From Dysgonamonadaceae bacterium (lineage in GTDB: Bacteria > Bacteroidota > Bacteroidia > Bacteroidales > Azobacteroidaceae), in NCBI GenBank assembly GCA_031260235.1, contig JAIRKG010000139.1, forward strand, positions 1 to 7,489: a stretch of 7,489 bases of DNA, written 5' to 3'. The position numbers and the translations under genes are program-made. The notes under the pieces are model-generated. The model was not told where the DNA came from and made no database searches. It worked only from the letters and a program-made list of their open reading frames with translations. Numbering within the stretch: position 1 is the first letter of the stretch; the number at the start of each line of letters is the position of its first letter. Positions 6,289 through 7,489 of the stretch are shown one piece after another.

Positions 6289-7116
6289 TTATAATTTTTG
6301 TTGTTTTAATTTTTTATTCACGTTTTGATAAAGCAGTTGAATTTCTTTGGCGTATTTCCCTTCCGGATATTCATTGATGTAAGAATAATATTCGTCCACC
6401 ACGTCGCGGTAACGGAAATCCTGCTTTTCGTCCACGCTTTTCATCGCCATTTCATATTTGGATTTGAAAATATAGTACATAAATTCCTCCCTCTGTTTGG
6501 AGGAAGGATACGAACGCATGGCATTCTGGGCGGTGATCACACAGGACAGATAGTTTCCGCCGGGAAAAGGATAGATCAAATATTCCCCCAAATTGTAATA
6601 CAGGCGGGCGGTCAGCAATTCTTTGAGCGCCAGTTTTTCCTGAAGCAGAAACAAAACATTCTGCGCTTTTTCTTTCTGTTCGCTTTGCGGATACAGTTCT
6701 ATAAAATCCTGAAACTGTTCCATAGCCTTGTATGTTTGCGTTTGATCCAGCCGCGGGTCGGGCGATTCCAAATATAAACCGTAAGCCGCATAATATCGGG
6801 CTAATTCGGCATATTCCCCTTTACTGTATGTTTTATAATAGGTAGAAAAATATTCAGACGCGGTGATGTAGTCTTTCATTCCGTAATAGCTTTGCGCCAG
6901 CAGGTAGAGCGCTTCTCCCCCCACGGAGGACGCTTTTTTCATCTGCACAACTTCTTCTAATAACACTACCGAACGGCTGAATTTGCCTTCGTTGAAATAC
7001 TTCTTGGCATATTCAAATTTCGTGTCAATATCGGTCAGTTTCAATACCTTATTATATTCTCCACAGGAAACCAGTGCGATTAAGAGAAAGAAAAGAGAGG
7101 CGATTTTATATTTCAT
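6289..7116 (-). CDS. bamD: Outer membrane protein assembly factor BamD (TPR lipoprotein)
   Basis: This 275-residue lipoprotein is the BamD component of the machinery that inserts beta-barrel proteins in the outer membrane, acting with BamA from the periplasmic face. Residues 1-17 form a lipoprotein signal peptide (MKYKIASLFFLLIALVS) with the acylated Cys at 18 in the lipobox LVSC. Tetratricopeptide-like helical repeats follow, for example KFEYAKKYFNEGKFSRSV (33-50) and ALYLLAQSYYGMKDYITA (65-82). The stretch SPDPRLDQTQTYKAMEQF (115-132) is a family hallmark. The frame stays open upstream to an ATG at 7314, but that extension reads through the promoter and a palindromic repeat and would bury the signal peptide, so 7116 is chosen. 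It is the first gene of the bamD-rpoZ-DUF4293-permease cluster. Confidence 0.92.
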   Translation of the reverse strand: MKYKIASLFFLLIALVSCGEYNKVLKLTDIDTKFEYAKKYFNEGKFSRSVVLLEEVVQMKKASSVGGEALYLLAQSYYGMKDYITASEYFSTYYKTYSKGEYAELARYYAAYGLYLESPDPRLDQTQTYKAMEQFQDFIELYPQSEQKEKAQNVLFLLQEKLALKELLTARLYYNLGEYLIYPFPGGNYLSCVITAQNAMRSYPSSKQREEFMYYIFKSKYEMAMKSVDEKQDFRYRDVVDEYYSYINEYPEGKYAKEIQLLYQNVNKKLKQQKL

Positions 7117-7136
7117 AATCCGTTTTAATTTGACTG

Positions 7137-7167
7137 CAAAAGTAATCAATTTATTTGATATTACAAT
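7137..7167 (-). promoter_or_regulatory. Probable promoter of the bamD-rpoZ cluster
   Basis: On the minus strand ATTG (7167-7164) is followed, after exactly 19 bases, by TACTTTTG (7144-7137). This fits the Bacteroidota consensus TTTG-N19-21-TAnnTTTG with one change in the -33 box. Transcription would start near 7130, about 15 bases before the ATG at 7116. This supports that start against the longer frame to 7314. The palindromic element at 7191 begins 24 bases upstream of the -33 box. Confidence 0.68.
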
Positions 7168-7190
7168 ATTCATATTTTCTTCGCCCCGCC

Positions 7191-7285
7191 CGTCATTGCG
7201 AGCGAAGCGAAGCAATCCAGGAATTGTAATGATGCAGCAGGAGTTTTTTCTGGATTGCTTCACTGCTACGCAGTTCGCAATGACG
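7191..7285. repeat. Palindromic element 1 (MITE/REP-like, CGTCATTGCG ends)
   Basis: This 95-base inverted-repeat element has an outer stem of 10 perfect pairs (CGTCATTGCG 7191-7200 with CGCAATGACG 7276-7285). Its inner stem has 12 perfect pairs (GAAGCAATCCAG 7209-7220 with CTGGATTGCTTC 7250-7261). On the right arm a side hairpin, ACTGC-TAC-GCAGT (7262-7274), sits between the two stems, and the terminal loop is 7221-7249. The motif CGTCATTGCGAGCGAAGCGAAGCAATCC is split over 7191-7218 and resembles a dispersed palindromic repeat that I recall from several bacterial genomes, including Bacteroidota. No transposase is encoded. It sits in the gap upstream of the bamD promoter, outside any credible gene. 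Confidence 0.85.
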
Positions 7286-7307
7286 CAGTGGGCTCGCAAA
7301 ACCGCAG

Positions 7308-7388
7308 TCGTCACCCGGAGGACAAAGTCCGAAGCAATCCAGGAAAAAAGAAATGGATTGCCACGCCGCCAGCGGCTCCGGGTGACGA
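7308..7388. repeat. Palindromic element 2, related to element 1
   Basis: This 81-base inverted-repeat element has a 13-pair perfect outer stem (TCGTCACCCGGAG 7308-7320 with CTCCGGGTGACGA 7376-7388). The 8-pair inner stem is GCAATCCA 7334-7341 with TGGATTGC 7354-7361, closed by an A-rich loop at 7342-7353. Each arm carries its own small hairpin between the stems: GGAC-AAA-GTCC (7320-7330) and GCCG-CCAG-CGGC (7365-7376). These compete with the end bases of the outer stem. It shares 15 identical bases with element 1 (GAAGCAATCCAGGAA at 7331-7345 and 7209-7223). This points to a common family or to a composite insertion. No coding capacity is evident. Confidence 0.82.
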
Positions 7389-7450
7389 GGTGAAAATAAT
7401 AATAAGTTTAGAATAATCACAATTTAAAATTATAACGCAATGGATACAGG

Positions 7451-7489
7451 ATGAAAAAAAGAAAAAGTAAGGGAACAGTTACGAGTAAA
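7451..7489 (+). CDS. Possible start of a gene running off the right edge
   Basis: An ATG at 7451 opens 13 codons (MKKRKSKGTVTSK) to the window end without a stop. The lysine-rich start is plausible for a real N-terminus but proves nothing at this length. The preceding 60 bases are AT-rich (7389-7450), as expected for a leader. There is no clean TAnnTTTG, only a partial TAAGTTTA near 7402. A four-codon frame beginning at 7440 ends in a TGA overlapping this ATG, which could be chance. No product can be named. Confidence 0.3.
   Translation, partial: MKKRKSKGTVTSK

Noticed and set aside
6325..6777. A 150-codon plus-strand frame antisense to bamD
   Set aside because: It is the Phe/Ile/His-rich type of translation expected from the reverse complement of a Glu/Lys/Tyr-rich TPR gene, and it has no independent start signals.
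7193..7420. Open frames on both strands through 7193-7420, with translations such as CELRSSEAIQ and SLRAKRSNP
   Set aside because: These are typical spurious translations of the palindromic repeat elements, not proteins.

Overview
The window looks like chromosomal DNA from a Bacteroidota bacterium, most likely of the order Bacteroidales. Four things point there: promoter-like sites of the Bacteroidota form (TTTG, about 19 bases, then TAnnTTTG), A-rich leaders without clear Shine-Dalgarno sites, the Bacteroidota type of RNA polymerase omega subunit, and a DUF4293 gene directly after it. The gene content is mostly housekeeping. I see no phage, plasmid, CRISPR or defence cluster.

Layout, left to right. 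(1) metA (61-999, +) has a well-formed promoter and ends 3 bases from an MFS nucleoside-type transporter gene (1003-2214, -). (2) The transporter lies 11 bases downstream of a beta-class DNA methyltransferase gene (2226-3170, -), so the two probably share a transcript. (3) A 149-base divergent region separates the methyltransferase from a carboxy(nor)spermidine dehydrogenase gene (3320-4519, +). (4) The dehydrogenase converges on a FecCD-type ABC permease gene (4580-5572, -). The 60 bases between them consist almost wholly of a 23-base tandem repeat. (5) The permease is the last gene of a tight minus-strand cluster, transcribed bamD > rpoZ > DUF4293 gene > permease (7116 down to 4580). A consensus promoter precedes bamD. 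(6) Two adjacent palindromic elements lie upstream of that promoter (7191-7285 and 7308-7388). They share a GCAATCC core and have small side hairpins. (7) A short open frame starts at 7451 and runs off the right edge.

Functional links are modest. MetA and the polyamine dehydrogenase both draw on the aspartate-semialdehyde branch: homoserine to methionine, and carboxyspermidine synthesis. MetA carries Glu at position 111, which predicts acetyl-CoA rather than succinyl-CoA as donor. The bamD cluster joins outer-membrane assembly, transcription and a small membrane protein to a metal-chelate permease that has no ATPase or binding protein nearby. The most unusual non-coding features are the 23-base tandem repeat and the paired palindromic elements. 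The latter also create a false N-terminal extension of bamD.
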